Below, in pieces: positions 8,327 to 16,242 of a stretch of DNA of 64,000 nt (its first letter is position 1; each line of letters starts with the position of its first letter). Origin of the DNA: Pectinatus sottacetonis (GTDB taxonomy: Bacteria > Bacillota > Negativicutes > Selenomonadales > Selenomonadaceae); contig NZ_WIQK01000001.1 of assembly GCF_015732155.1 (NCBI RefSeq), positions 1,064,001-1,128,000 of the forward strand. The letters run 5' to 3'. The notes beneath the pieces are model-generated. The model saw only the letters and a list, made by a program, of their open reading frames with translations, was not told the origin of the DNA and did no database searches. Position numbers and translations under genes: made by a program.

Positions 8327-10588
8327 ATGAACGATTATATTGAAGTATTTGGTGCGAGAGAGAAAAATCTTAAAAATATTGATATTAAAATACCGAAAAA
8401 TAAAATTACAGTTTTTACGGGAGTTTCTGGTTCAGGAAAATCATCATTAGTATTTGATACTTTAGCTGCAGAATCACAGAGACAACTAAATGAAACATAT
8501 ACAAGCTTTATTCGGCAACGTATGCCACGTTATGGAAAACCTGATGTTGATAAAATAAAAAACCTTACGGTAGTTTTTATAATTACACAGAAAAGGTTAG
8601 GTGGAAATGCTCGATCAACAGTTGGAACAATTACAGATATTTACTCATTGTTACGGTTATTATTTTCAAGAATTGGAAAACCATTTGTGGGTTATTCAGA
8701 TGTATTTTCATTTAATAATGCTGCAGGAATGTGTTCTTATTGTGAGGGGTTGGGAAAAACAGAAACTATTGATATAAAAACGGTATTAAACTTTGAAAAA
8801 TCTTTAAATGAAGGCGCAATTCTTTTTCCTACTTTTGAAGTAGGTGGATGGCGTTTAACCCGGTATACTGATTCAGGTTTTTTTGACAATAACAAAAAAA
8901 TAAACGACTATACAGATAAGGAATTAGAATTACTACTTTATGGAGATAATATAAAAATAAATAATCCGCCACCTGAATGGCATAAAACTTCATTATATGA
9001 AGGAATAATACCGCGAATTGAACGGAGTTTTTTGAAAAAGGAAAATGGTGAAAAACTAAAATACATAAAAGCTATTGAGCCTTTTGTTATAAAACAAGAA
9101 TGTAAGCATTGCCATGGGATGCGGTTAAAAGATAAAGTGTTGTTATGCAAAATAAATGGTAAGAATATCGCGGAATGTACGAATATGAATATTGATTCAC
9201 TTTTTAATTTTATAAAAAATATTTCTGATATTAAAGTTAATGCGATTATATTAGAAATAACAAAAAGGCTGCAATATATTATATCAATGGGTATGGGATA
9301 TTTAAGTTTGAATAGAGAAACATCTACACTTTCAGGCGGTGAATCTCAAAGAATAAAAATGATTAATCAACTTGGTAGTAGTTTAACAGGCTTAACATAT
9401 ATTTTTGATGAACCTAGTATAGGACTTCATCCGTATGATATAGGGAAAATTAACAATCTCTTGAAATTGTTACGTGATAAGGGAAATACAGTTGTAATTG
9501 TTGATCATGATCCAGATGTGATAGAAATAGCAGATCATGTTATTGATATTGGGCCTGGAGCAGGGAAGTGTGGAGGAAATATAACATATCAAGGTAATGT
9601 CCTTGGTTTGAAGAAATCCAATACGATTACAGGTAAATTTTTGAGAAATAACTCTCAATTGAAGTCTAATATACGTATGCCAAAAGATTGGTTCTATATT
9701 AAAAATGCAAGAATGAATAATCTAATAAATGTGTCTGTAAATATTCCTAAAGGTGTAATGACTGTAGTCACTGGCATTGCTGGAGCAGGAAAAAGCACTC
9801 TTGTTAATGGGATATTAACTGATCTATGTAAAAATGTGATTATTATAGATCAAAAAAGCATACAAACTTCCAAGCGGTCTAATATTGCAACATTTACGGG
9901 GATTTTTGATATTATTAGAAAATTGTTTGCTAGAAACAATGGTATTAAAGCATCCTTATTAAGCTTTAATTCAAAAGGTGCTTGCCAAAATTGTAAAGGG
10001 TTAGGAGTTACTTATACAGATTTATCATTTTTAGATACAGTTGTTACAACATGTGAAAAATGTAGAGGAAAACGGTATACTGATGAGGTGCTTACCTATC
10101 GATTGAGAGAAAAAAATATTGCTGATATACTAGAAATGACAGTAGATGAAGCTTTGGACTTTTTTCATGAAAAAGAAATTGTATCAGTATTAAAATCGCT
10201 TTCTGATGTTGGAATCGGATATATTTCATTAGGGCAGTCTTTAAATACTTTTTCAGGTGGTGAGTTACAGCGGCTTAAGCTAGCAAAAGAACTTGAAAAC
10301 ACCGGAGAAGTTTATATTTTTGATGAACCCTCAACGGGATTACATATGTCAGATATAAAAAAATTAATGACTATAATGGATGTAATTTTAGCGAAAAATA
10401 ATACAATTATAATCATAGAACATAATTTGGAAATTATTTCTCAAGCTGATTGGATTATTGACCTAGGACCATATGCAGGGGATAATGGTGGGAAAATTGT
10501 GTTTTCAGGATTGTCCAAAGATATAATAAATTGTAAGTTGTCGTTGACTGGAAAATATTTAAGAAAATATATAAATGAAAATGAGTGA
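8327..10588 (+). CDS. Short UvrA-like ABC ATPase (drug-resistance-type UvrA paralogue)
   Basis: This 753-residue protein has the two-ATPase layout of UvrA but is about 200 residues shorter than the repair protein. Seen: P-loop GVSGSGKSS (32-40), zinc cysteines C136-x2-C139 and C259-x2-C262, RSTVGTITDIY (96-106), signature LSGGESQR (335-342) and Walker B YIFDEPS. The second half has P-loop GIAGAGKST (483-491), CQNC/CEKC (553-579), FSGGELQR (642-649) and VYIFDEPSTGLH. It lacks room for the UvrB-binding insert, so it is not a normal repair UvrA. Related short proteins accompany antibiotic resistance or self-protection; that role is inferred. It overlaps a MarR gene by 14 bases. GGAG lies 8 bases before the ATG. 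The A+T content is visibly higher than in the core genes. Confidence 0.85.
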   Translation: MNDYIEVFGAREKNLKNIDIKIPKNKITVFTGVSGSGKSSLVFDTLAAESQRQLNETYTSFIRQRMPRYGKPDVDKIKNLTVVFIITQKRLGGNARSTVGTITDIYSLLRLLFSRIGKPFVGYSDVFSFNNAAGMCSYCEGLGKTETIDIKTVLNFEKSLNEGAILFPTFEVGGWRLTRYTDSGFFDNNKKINDYTDKELELLLYGDNIKINNPPPEWHKTSLYEGIIPRIERSFLKKENGEKLKYIKAIEPFVIKQECKHCHGMRLKDKVLLCKINGKNIAECTNMNIDSLFNFIKNISDIKVNAIILEITKRLQYIISMGMGYLSLNRETSTLSGGESQRIKMINQLGSSLTGLTYIFDEPSIGLHPYDIGKINNLLKLLRDKGNTVVIVDHDPDVIEIADHVIDIGPGAGKCGGNITYQGNVLGLKKSNTITGKFLRNNSQLKSNIRMPKDWFYIKNARMNNLINVSVNIPKGVMTVVTGIAGAGKSTLVNGILTDLCKNVIIIDQKSIQTSKRSNIATFTGIFDIIRKLFARNNGIKASLLSFNSKGACQNCKGLGVTYTDLSFLDTVVTTCEKCRGKRYTDEVLTYRLREKNIADILEMTVDEALDFFHEKEIVSVLKSLSDVGIGYISLGQSLNTFSGGELQRLKLAKELENTGEVYIFDEPSTGLHMSDIKKLMTIMDVILAKNNTIIIIEHNLEIISQADWIIDLGPYAGDNGGKIVFSGLSKDIINCKLSLTGKYLRKYINENE

Positions 10589-11018
10589 TAATATTATGTC
10601 GACAAAAGAATTAGAAGAAGCTTATGTTCCTTTTCAATGTATGGTAGTATCAAATTCAAATAAATTTAATGTTGAGGGCGTTTCAACAGCGCAATATTAT
10701 ATAATTGATATTCTTGATAAACAAGGTTCGAAAACAACAAAAGAACTTGCTGAAATGAGGGGAATATCACAATCAGGCATTTCAAAATTAACAAAGCGTT
10801 TATTGGAAAAAAAATACATAGCGCAAGAAAGAAGAGTTAATGACCGACGTGTTTATAATATAGTGCTTACCAAAGAAGGTAAGTTTTTCTTAAATCGTGT
10901 TGAAAAATTTGGAAATGAAATAATGAATATAATAAATGATGCATTGAGTGTAGAAGAAATACATAAATTTTCAGTAATGTGTAAAAAAATTACAGCATTA
11001 TATGCGAAAAAACAATAA
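10575..11018 (+). CDS. MarR-family transcriptional regulator
   Basis: This 147-residue protein carries the winged-helix core of MarR: AQYYIIDILDKQGSKTTKELAEMRGISQSGISKLTKRL followed by the wing with D-R-R (...NDRRVYNIVLTKEGK). It overlaps the end of the UvrA-like gene and was probably acquired with it, so it is the likely regulator of that gene in response to a drug-like ligand (inferred). Alternative starts at an internal ATG (codon 3 or 8) are possible; the ribosome site is inside the upstream gene. Confidence 0.88.
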   Translation: MKMSDNIMSTKELEEAYVPFQCMVVSNSNKFNVEGVSTAQYYIIDILDKQGSKTTKELAEMRGISQSGISKLTKRLLEKKYIAQERRVNDRRVYNIVLTKEGKFFLNRVEKFGNEIMNIINDALSVEEIHKFSVMCKKITALYAKKQ

Positions 11019-11041
11019 AATTTGTTATTATGCTAAATAGG

Positions 11042-11239
11042 TTACCTTTGTTTAAATAGATGACTATATAATTTACTATTCTTAACTACAGTTGTTGTGA
11101 TGAAACCTTCTAGTTTTTTGCTATCCACAGTATTTTGAATATGAGTATTTACTATTGGTGTTTTTGAGCTATTACTTATATTAAAAGCAAATTTGTCCAT
11201 AGTTCCATTTAAAGCATTAGAACCAGCTCTATGAAAAGA
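11042..11239 (-). pseudogene. Open-frame fragment of unknown, possibly phage, origin
   Basis: The reverse strand is open for 65 codons directly after a TAA (…AGSNALNGTMDKFAFNIS…, …NTVDSKKLEGFITTTVV…) and ends at 11042. There is no upstream start or ribosome site. I do not recognise it; its place among phage remnants suggests a truncated phage gene. Confidence 0.25.
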
Positions 11240-11245
11240 TTAGTT

Positions 11246-11404
11246 TTTATTCCTTTTCCTTTTTAGTTTGAGTTTCACGCGGCTGCCTCTTATTGATTCA
11301 GGGCACATATGGTCGTCTCTGCAAACAGGTACCGGTGTGCCATCCATTAAAATCTAGATATTGTAGTTTGAATATAGTTGCTTACCACAACGCCAACAGA
11401 ACAT
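11246..11404 (-). pseudogene. Small zinc-ribbon-like protein interrupted by an in-frame TAG
   Basis: Behind a ribosome site that matches the whole anti-Shine-Dalgarno (AAGGAGGTGATC, ending 3 bases from the ATG) the reverse strand reads MFCWRCGKQLYSNYNI, then TAG at codon 17. It continues in the same frame with ILMDGTPVPVCRDD and HMCPESIRGSPRE to a TAA at 11246. The two cysteine pairs (C-x2-C ... C-x5-C) on either side of the stop suggest one 52-residue zinc ribbon broken by a point mutation. It starts 12 bases after the HTH gene, as its operon partner. Confidence 0.45.
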
Positions 11405-11416
11405 TTGATCACCTCC

Positions 11417-11635
11417 TTAAGCAGATTTTTCTTTAGACTTAGATTTATTATTAAAAGTATTTTTAGTACAGTTGGAGGATAAAAAGATATTAGCTATTTT
11501 GCTTGCAATATCTAATGATGGTGTACGTGTTCCCTGTTCAATAAAGGAAATGTATCGTTCCGTTACCCCTACAGCATTTGCTAAATCTTTTTTTGTAAAA
11601 GATTGTTCTTCTCTTATGATTCTTAAGTTATTAAT
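11417..11635 (-). CDS. Cro/CI-type HTH regulator with apparent ATT start
   Basis: A 72-residue reverse-strand frame gives NNLRIIREEQSFTKKDLANA then VGVTERYISFIEQGTRTPSL, a clear lambda-repressor-like HTH, with a lysine-rich tail. No ATG, GTG or TTG lies at the expected place. A strong AAGGAGGT is followed, 7 bases on, by ATT in exactly the position where relatives begin with M-N-N-L-R. Either ATT is used as a rare start (as in infC) or the start codon mutated. It is divergent from the repressor-like gene at 11760, with paired operators between them, forming a phage-type switch. Confidence 0.7.
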   Translation of the reverse strand: MNNLRIIREEQSFTKKDLANAVGVTERYISFIEQGTRTPSLDIASKIANIFLSSNCTKNTFNNKSKSKEKSA

Positions 11636-11651
11636 ATTAGTACCTCCTTAT

Positions 11652-11678
11652 GTACTAATAGTACAGTACTTTTAGTAC
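11652..11678. promoter_or_regulatory. Tandem operators between divergent HTH genes
   Basis: Two 13-bp palindromes of the same pattern, GTACTAATAGTAC (11652-11664) and GTACTTTTAGTAC (11666-11678), are separated by one base, so their centres are 14 bp apart. A weaker relative (GTATTTTTAGTAC) lies near 11456-11468 in the tail of the HTH gene. The arrangement fits cooperative binding of a CI/Cro-type protein. Confidence 0.7.
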
Positions 11679-11759
11679 ATTGTTAACAGGAATTTAAAAC
11701 TAAATGTAGTATTATATAAAAATAACTTATTGTTCAGATTTTTAGAAAGGTGCATAATT

Positions 11760-12215
11760 ATGATTTCCAAAAGGATAAAAGAATTACGTACTGAAAAAAA
11801 TTTAACACAAAAAGAATTAGCAAATCTTCTTAGTTTAACACCAAAGATGATTTCGTTTTATGAGCTTGGGCAGCGGACGCCACCAAGTGATATAATTCTT
11901 AAATTAGCAGAAATTTTTAATGTTTCCACAGACTATTTGCTTGGCCGTGAATCAGATGAATATGATAAATTATCAAATGAAAATTTACCTAAATTAAATA
12001 AAAAAGACAAAAAAGATATTAGTAAAATTTTAGATGCATTAGTAAACGATCTAGCTGGAAAGGAAGCGGTTGCATTCTATAATGGTGATGAAGAACTAGA
12101 TGATGAGACTAGAGCATTAATTGCCCAAAGCTTAAAAGTATCAGCGGTAATAGCAAAGCAAAAGGCAAAAGAAAAATTCACACCAAAAAAATATAAAAAG
12201 AATGATAACGAATAG
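11760..12215 (+). CDS. XRE-family (CI-like) repressor
   Basis: From the ATG at 11760 (AGAAAGG 7-8 bases upstream) the protein is 151 residues. It begins MISKRIKELRTEKNLTQKEL with the HTH continuing through LSLTPKMISFYELGQRTPPSD and the ...DYLLGRESDEYD end of the DNA-binding domain, then a charged C-terminal part. There is no LexA-like peptidase Ser/Lys pattern, so it would not self-cleave; control may come by an external anti-repressor or metallopeptidase. The upstream in-frame ATG at 11730 lacks a ribosome site. Divergent from the ATT-start HTH gene; it probably binds the operators between them. Confidence 0.85.
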   Translation: MISKRIKELRTEKNLTQKELANLLSLTPKMISFYELGQRTPPSDIILKLAEIFNVSTDYLLGRESDEYDKLSNENLPKLNKKDKKDISKILDALVNDLAGKEAVAFYNGDEELDDETRALIAQSLKVSAVIAKQKAKEKFTPKKYKKNDNE

Positions 12216-12244
12216 GCAGGGATGCTGCATATGGATATATATAA

Positions 12245-12663
12245 TGAACCCATAAATTAAGACAAAAAATCAGTTGTTTTACAGATAGGAACCCCAACGA
12301 TTATGAACAGTGATCAAGGCAGCGATTTTACCAGTCCGCGATACACTAAGATTTTTATTGATGCTGGTTGCAAAATAAGCATGGATCACCGTGGACGTGC
12401 CTATGATAATATTTTCATTGAACGCTTATGGCGTACCGTAAAATATGAGAATGTGTATCCGAGAGAATATAGATCTCCAAGAGAAGCTCGTATCGGCATC
12501 AATGAATATATGAAATATTACAACGAAAAACGGCTGCATCAAAGCCTGAATTATAATACCCCACAGGAAATATATTTCACATCTGGCAGGTGATATTTAT
12601 AAAATTTAATTTTCAAAAACATAACTTATTTTTATAAAAAATCTGTCTTGACAAAGGGGTTCA
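12245..12663 (+). mobile_element. Internally deleted IS3-family element with both ends
   Basis: The left end TGAACCCATAAATTAAGACA (12245-12264) matches the reverse complement of the right end (TGAACCCCTTTGTCAAGACA, 12644-12663) in the outer TGAACCC and inner AAGACA blocks. Between the ends only the last third of the transposase remains, so this is a 419-bp non-autonomous derivative. No clear target duplication was seen. Confidence 0.65.
12284..12593 (+). pseudogene. IS3-family transposase OrfB, C-terminal fragment
   Basis: The frame gives IGTPTIMNSDQGSDFTS, then DHRGRAYDNIFIERLWRTVK and YYNEKRLHQSLNYNTPQEIY. This is the end of the rve integrase core of IS3 transposases, with the second D (S-D-Q-G) and the E of the DDE triad. 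The first D and the whole HTH part are missing, so it cannot be active. Confidence 0.9.
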
Positions 12664-12720
12664 CTTTAGTAATTGTGGTCCGGCTTTTTATTTTATGATA
12701 TTAGTTTAAAGGAAATTGAT

Positions 12721-14232
12721 ATGTTAGATTATATAGTAGAACAAACTAATTTATATATAAAAGAAATGCCAAAACTTGAGCGGAAGAAGTATGGCCAATT
12801 TTTTACGAGTAAAGAAACGGCTGTATTTATGGCAGGTTTATATGATATACCAAATAACGTGGATAAATTAACTATACTAGATGCTGGAACAGGTTCGGGG
12901 ATTTTATCGGCGGCATTAATTGAACGATTACAAAATAATAGTATACATACTGTAGAATTAACTTGTTATGAAAATGATGAAAAAATATTAGGTTTATTAC
13001 AAACTAATTTAGCATATATACACGAAAAGGTGAGCTTTAAATTCAATTACAGGGTTATTACAGAAAACTATATTACAAACCAGTATTTAGGATTAGAAGG
13101 TAATCTGGCATATGAAGATTCGGTAGAAAAATATGATATCGTTATAGGAAATCCGCCCTATAAGAAATTACCAAAGGAAGCCCCGGAAGCAGCAGCGTTA
13201 CCAGATGTTTGTTATGGTGCTCCTAATATGTATTTTCTTTTTGCTACAATGGCTCTTTATAACTTAAAAGACAATGGCGAAATGGTATATATAATACCAC
13301 GTTCATGGACATCAGGAGCTTATTTTAAAAAGTTTCGTGAATATTTTTTGAACAACTGTACTATAGAGCATATACATTTATTTATTAGCAGAAGCAAAGT
13401 ATTTAAAAATGAAAATGTTCTTCAAGAAACCATGATAATAAAAATAAAAAAATGTATAAATCATGATGGGAATATAGCGGTGACATCTTCTGCCAATAAT
13501 AGTTTTGATGATGTAAAAGTTATTAATGTGCCTTATAATATAGCAGTTTCTGGAAAAGATTATTATGTGTATCTTATTACTGATGAAAAAGAATTGAAGC
13601 TTCTTGAAAAATTTAGATGTTTAAAAGATACGCTGCCAAGTATTGGGTTGAAGATGCATACAGGATTAACAGTTGATTTTAGAAATAGAGAATTACTGTG
13701 TGATGAACCTAAAGAAGGTACTGTACCATTATTCTATGCACAGCATCTAAAGGCTGGACGAGTGGAATTTCCTATAAATAAAACTGGGGAGTATGTTTTT
13801 ACTGATAAGGCAGGATTGTTGCAGCCAAATAGGAATTATCTATTTGTTAAAAGATTTACTTCAAAAGAAGAAAGCCGAAGACTGCAGTGTGGAATATACT
13901 TAGCACATGAGTTTCCATTTTATGAATTGATCAGTACGCAAAATAAGCTAAATTTCATTGATAATAAAGAGCATAACATATCAGAAAGTGTTGTATATGG
14001 GCTTTATGTTTTATTTAACTCAACTGCATATGATATGTATTACAGAATTTTAAATGGCTCTACACAGGTTAATTCTACTGAAGTTAATTCTATCCCAGTA
14101 CCAACAATCAATGAAATTGAAGAACTAGGAAACGAACTTATTAAAAGCAATGATTTAACAGAAGAAAATTGTGATAAAATTCTAGGGAGTTTTTTTAATG
14201 AACAAAATAGAAGAAGCGAGAAAGTTTCTTGA
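12721..14232 (+). CDS. Type II adenine-N6 DNA methyltransferase (partner of PstI/BsuBI-like endonuclease)
   Basis: From the ATG at 12721 (AAAGGAA upstream; the in-frame ATG at 12673 is in the IS end) the protein is 503 residues. Motif I LDAGTGSG (53-60) binds S-adenosylmethionine and motif IV NPPY (144-147) is the N6-adenine catalytic motif. The order motif I then NPPY marks a gamma-class enzyme like M.PstI/M.BsuBI/TaqI. The next gene, overlapping by 35 bases, is a PstI/BsuBI-like endonuclease, so CTGCAG is the expected target (inferred from the family). CTGCAG is not avoided in this window: it occurs at several places, for example near 19560 and 41523-41535. Confidence 0.9.
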   Translation: MLDYIVEQTNLYIKEMPKLERKKYGQFFTSKETAVFMAGLYDIPNNVDKLTILDAGTGSGILSAALIERLQNNSIHTVELTCYENDEKILGLLQTNLAYIHEKVSFKFNYRVITENYITNQYLGLEGNLAYEDSVEKYDIVIGNPPYKKLPKEAPEAAALPDVCYGAPNMYFLFATMALYNLKDNGEMVYIIPRSWTSGAYFKKFREYFLNNCTIEHIHLFISRSKVFKNENVLQETMIIKIKKCINHDGNIAVTSSANNSFDDVKVINVPYNIAVSGKDYYVYLITDEKELKLLEKFRCLKDTLPSIGLKMHTGLTVDFRNRELLCDEPKEGTVPLFYAQHLKAGRVEFPINKTGEYVFTDKAGLLQPNRNYLFVKRFTSKEESRRLQCGIYLAHEFPFYELISTQNKLNFIDNKEHNISESVVYGLYVLFNSTAYDMYYRILNGSTQVNSTEVNSIPVPTINEIEELGNELIKSNDLTEENCDKILGSFFNEQNRRSEKVS

Positions 14233-15118
14233 ATCAATAGGTATGCCTGAGCGGCAGCAAGCTGATATTGCTTGTTACACATTGTTGGCATTGGCACAAA
14301 TAAAAAAATCCGATGATTGGAATATGGCAACCAATGAATGGTTTAGAATACATGATATTATACAGTTCACTAATAGTCATTATGATATGACTTATGCTGA
14401 AAATAGTAGAGAGACATTTCGTAAGCAAGCTTTACATCATTTTAGAAGAGCAGCTGTTATAGAAGATAATGGGAAACCAACAAATAGTCCTAATTATAGG
14501 TATCGCTTAACACCGGAAACGTTAACGCTAATAAAATCATTTAAGAGTGAATTATGGGAGAATAATTTTAATGATTTTTCATTAGTACATGAAAAGCTTA
14601 TTAATGTGTATGCTTCAAAAAAGAAAAGGGAAAAGATGCCAGTTAACATTAATAATATTGAACTTACTTTTTCTCCGGGAAAACATAATGAGTTACAAAA
14701 GGCTATTATAGAAGAATTTGCGCCACGATTTGCAGGTGGTTCAGAGTGCTTGTATGTAGGGGACACTATAAAAAAAGATTTGGTTAAAAATGAAACAGTC
14801 TTGAAAAAATTAGGGTTTGAAATAACGCAGCATGACAAAATGCCAGATGTAGTATTGTACTGCAAAGATAAAAATTGGATATATTTTATTGAGGCAGTTA
14901 CGTCTGTTGGCCCCATGGACCCAAAACGAATAGAAGAAATTAAGCTTATGACGCAAAATGTGACAGCTGGTAAAATATTTGTTACAGCATTTTGGGATTT
15001 TAAAACATATAAAAAATTTGTAGATTCTTTGGCATGGGATACAGAAGTATGGTTGGCTGAAATGCCAGAACATATGATACATATGAATGGTGACAGATTT
15101 ATGGGACCGAGAAATTGA
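14198..15118 (+). CDS. BsuBI/PstI-like type II restriction endonuclease
   Basis: This 306-residue protein has the two-part layout of the BsuBI/PstI family: an N-terminal helical region (ALHHFRRAAVIEDNG...YRYRLTPE) and a C-terminal PD-(D/E)xK nuclease. The active-site signature is visible: GGSECLYVGDT (180-190), D217 in MPDVVLY and E232 in WIYFIEAVTS, followed by VGPMDPKR. The length is close to that of known members (about 315). It would cut CTGCAG unless methylated by the upstream enzyme. The 35-base overlap with the methylase suggests coupled translation so that protection precedes cutting. Confidence 0.92.
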   Translation: MNKIEEARKFLESIGMPERQQADIACYTLLALAQIKKSDDWNMATNEWFRIHDIIQFTNSHYDMTYAENSRETFRKQALHHFRRAAVIEDNGKPTNSPNYRYRLTPETLTLIKSFKSELWENNFNDFSLVHEKLINVYASKKKREKMPVNINNIELTFSPGKHNELQKAIIEEFAPRFAGGSECLYVGDTIKKDLVKNETVLKKLGFEITQHDKMPDVVLYCKDKNWIYFIEAVTSVGPMDPKRIEEIKLMTQNVTAGKIFVTAFWDFKTYKKFVDSLAWDTEVWLAEMPEHMIHMNGDRFMGPRN

Positions 15119-15138
15119 TTTATAAGGAGAATAACGGT

Positions 15139-16242
15139 ATGAGTTTAGAAGAAGAAATAAAGAGAAAAAGACAGGAAATAACTATAGATTCTTATGCAAT
15201 GTCAATTGGAGAAATAGCAAATCTTTATCGTGATGGAGAATTGGAGATTCATCCAGAATTTCAACGTTTTTATAGATGGGGCGATGAACAAAAAACAAAA
15301 CTAATAGAATCAATATTATTAGGTATTCCTATTCCGCCTATTTTTGTTGCACAAAAAACTTCTGGAGTATGGGACGTTATCGATGGACAACAACGGTTAT
15401 CTACTATATTAGAATTTATGGGATTATTGAAAGATTCAGATGGTAATAAATTAATTCCATTGGTATTAGAAGCGACTAAATTTCTTCCATCATTAGAAAG
15501 TGTCATTTGGAATGATGATAATCGTTTTAATTCAACTCAGCGTATAGAGTTTAAACGAGAAAAATTGAATTTCACGATAATAAAAGAGAAAGATAATTCA
15601 GATCAAACAAAATATGAATTGTTTCAGCGGTTAAATACAGGGGGAACTCATTTATCACCGCAGGAAATTAGAAATTGTATCCTGATTATGATCAATAGAC
15701 CATTATACTTATTGTTAGAAGAACTAAACGAATATGATAGTTTTTCTAAATGTGTGGCAATATCAGAGAATAAGGCCAATGAACGAAAAGATATTGAAAT
15801 GATTGTGAGAACTATAATTTATATTAATCTTAATCAAGATACTTTTGATAGAAAAGATGAAGGAAAAAATATTTCAAAGTATATTACAGAAAAAATGGAA
15901 AAATTAGCAGCAAATAATGAGATTGATAAGGATAAATTTAAAAGTAATTTTAAACGAACATTTGATATATTAGAAAAATTATTTGGTAGAAATGCTTTTA
16001 AAAAATATAGTAATGATAAATTTTCAGGAGCATTTAGCGATGCATCTTTCGAAGCAATAGTACCAGGCATATATGAAAATATTTCTTATTGGGAAAAAAA
16101 TGAAGAACTTTTAAAAGAAAAAGTTAAAAACTTATATAGTGAAGAAAAATTTCAGGAAGCTACCAAGCATGGTGTAAGACCAGTACAAAGAATTTTTCAA
16201 TTAGTAAACTTTAGTAGACAGTGGTTTAAGCATGAAGATTAA
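15139..16242 (+). CDS. DUF262 (GmrS/ParB-like) protein without an HNH domain
   Basis: From the ATG at 15139 (ATAAGGAGA 8 bases upstream) the protein is 367 residues. The DUF262 signature is clear: EIHPEFQRFYRW (36-47), then VWDVIDGQQRLST (77-89), the ParB-like nucleotide-binding/hydrolysis motif. GmrSD-type enzymes add a DUF1524 HNH nuclease; here the protein ends after a helical region (...VQRIFQLVNFSRQW) with no H-N-H motif. The next gene, overlapping by 11 bases, is a HEPN protein that could supply the effector activity. It lies 20 bases after the restriction endonuclease in the same operon, so a role in phage defence is likely (inferred). Confidence 0.85.
   Translation: MSLEEEIKRKRQEITIDSYAMSIGEIANLYRDGELEIHPEFQRFYRWGDEQKTKLIESILLGIPIPPIFVAQKTSGVWDVIDGQQRLSTILEFMGLLKDSDGNKLIPLVLEATKFLPSLESVIWNDDNRFNSTQRIEFKREKLNFTIIKEKDNSDQTKYELFQRLNTGGTHLSPQEIRNCILIMINRPLYLLLEELNEYDSFSKCVAISENKANERKDIEMIVRTIIYINLNQDTFDRKDEGKNISKYITEKMEKLAANNEIDKDKFKSNFKRTFDILEKLFGRNAFKKYSNDKFSGAFSDASFEAIVPGIYENISYWEKNEELLKEKVKNLYSEEKFQEATKHGVRPVQRIFQLVNFSRQWFKHED

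Noticed and set aside
11472-11675. 67-codon plus-strand frame opposite the HTH gene
   Set aside because: It is the antisense of a clear HTH regulator on the minus strand, which has a strong ribosome site; the plus frame has no family features.
12721-15118. Avoidance of CTGCAG caused by the PstI-like system
   Set aside because: CTGCAG occurs in many core genes of this window, so no depletion is visible at this scale.
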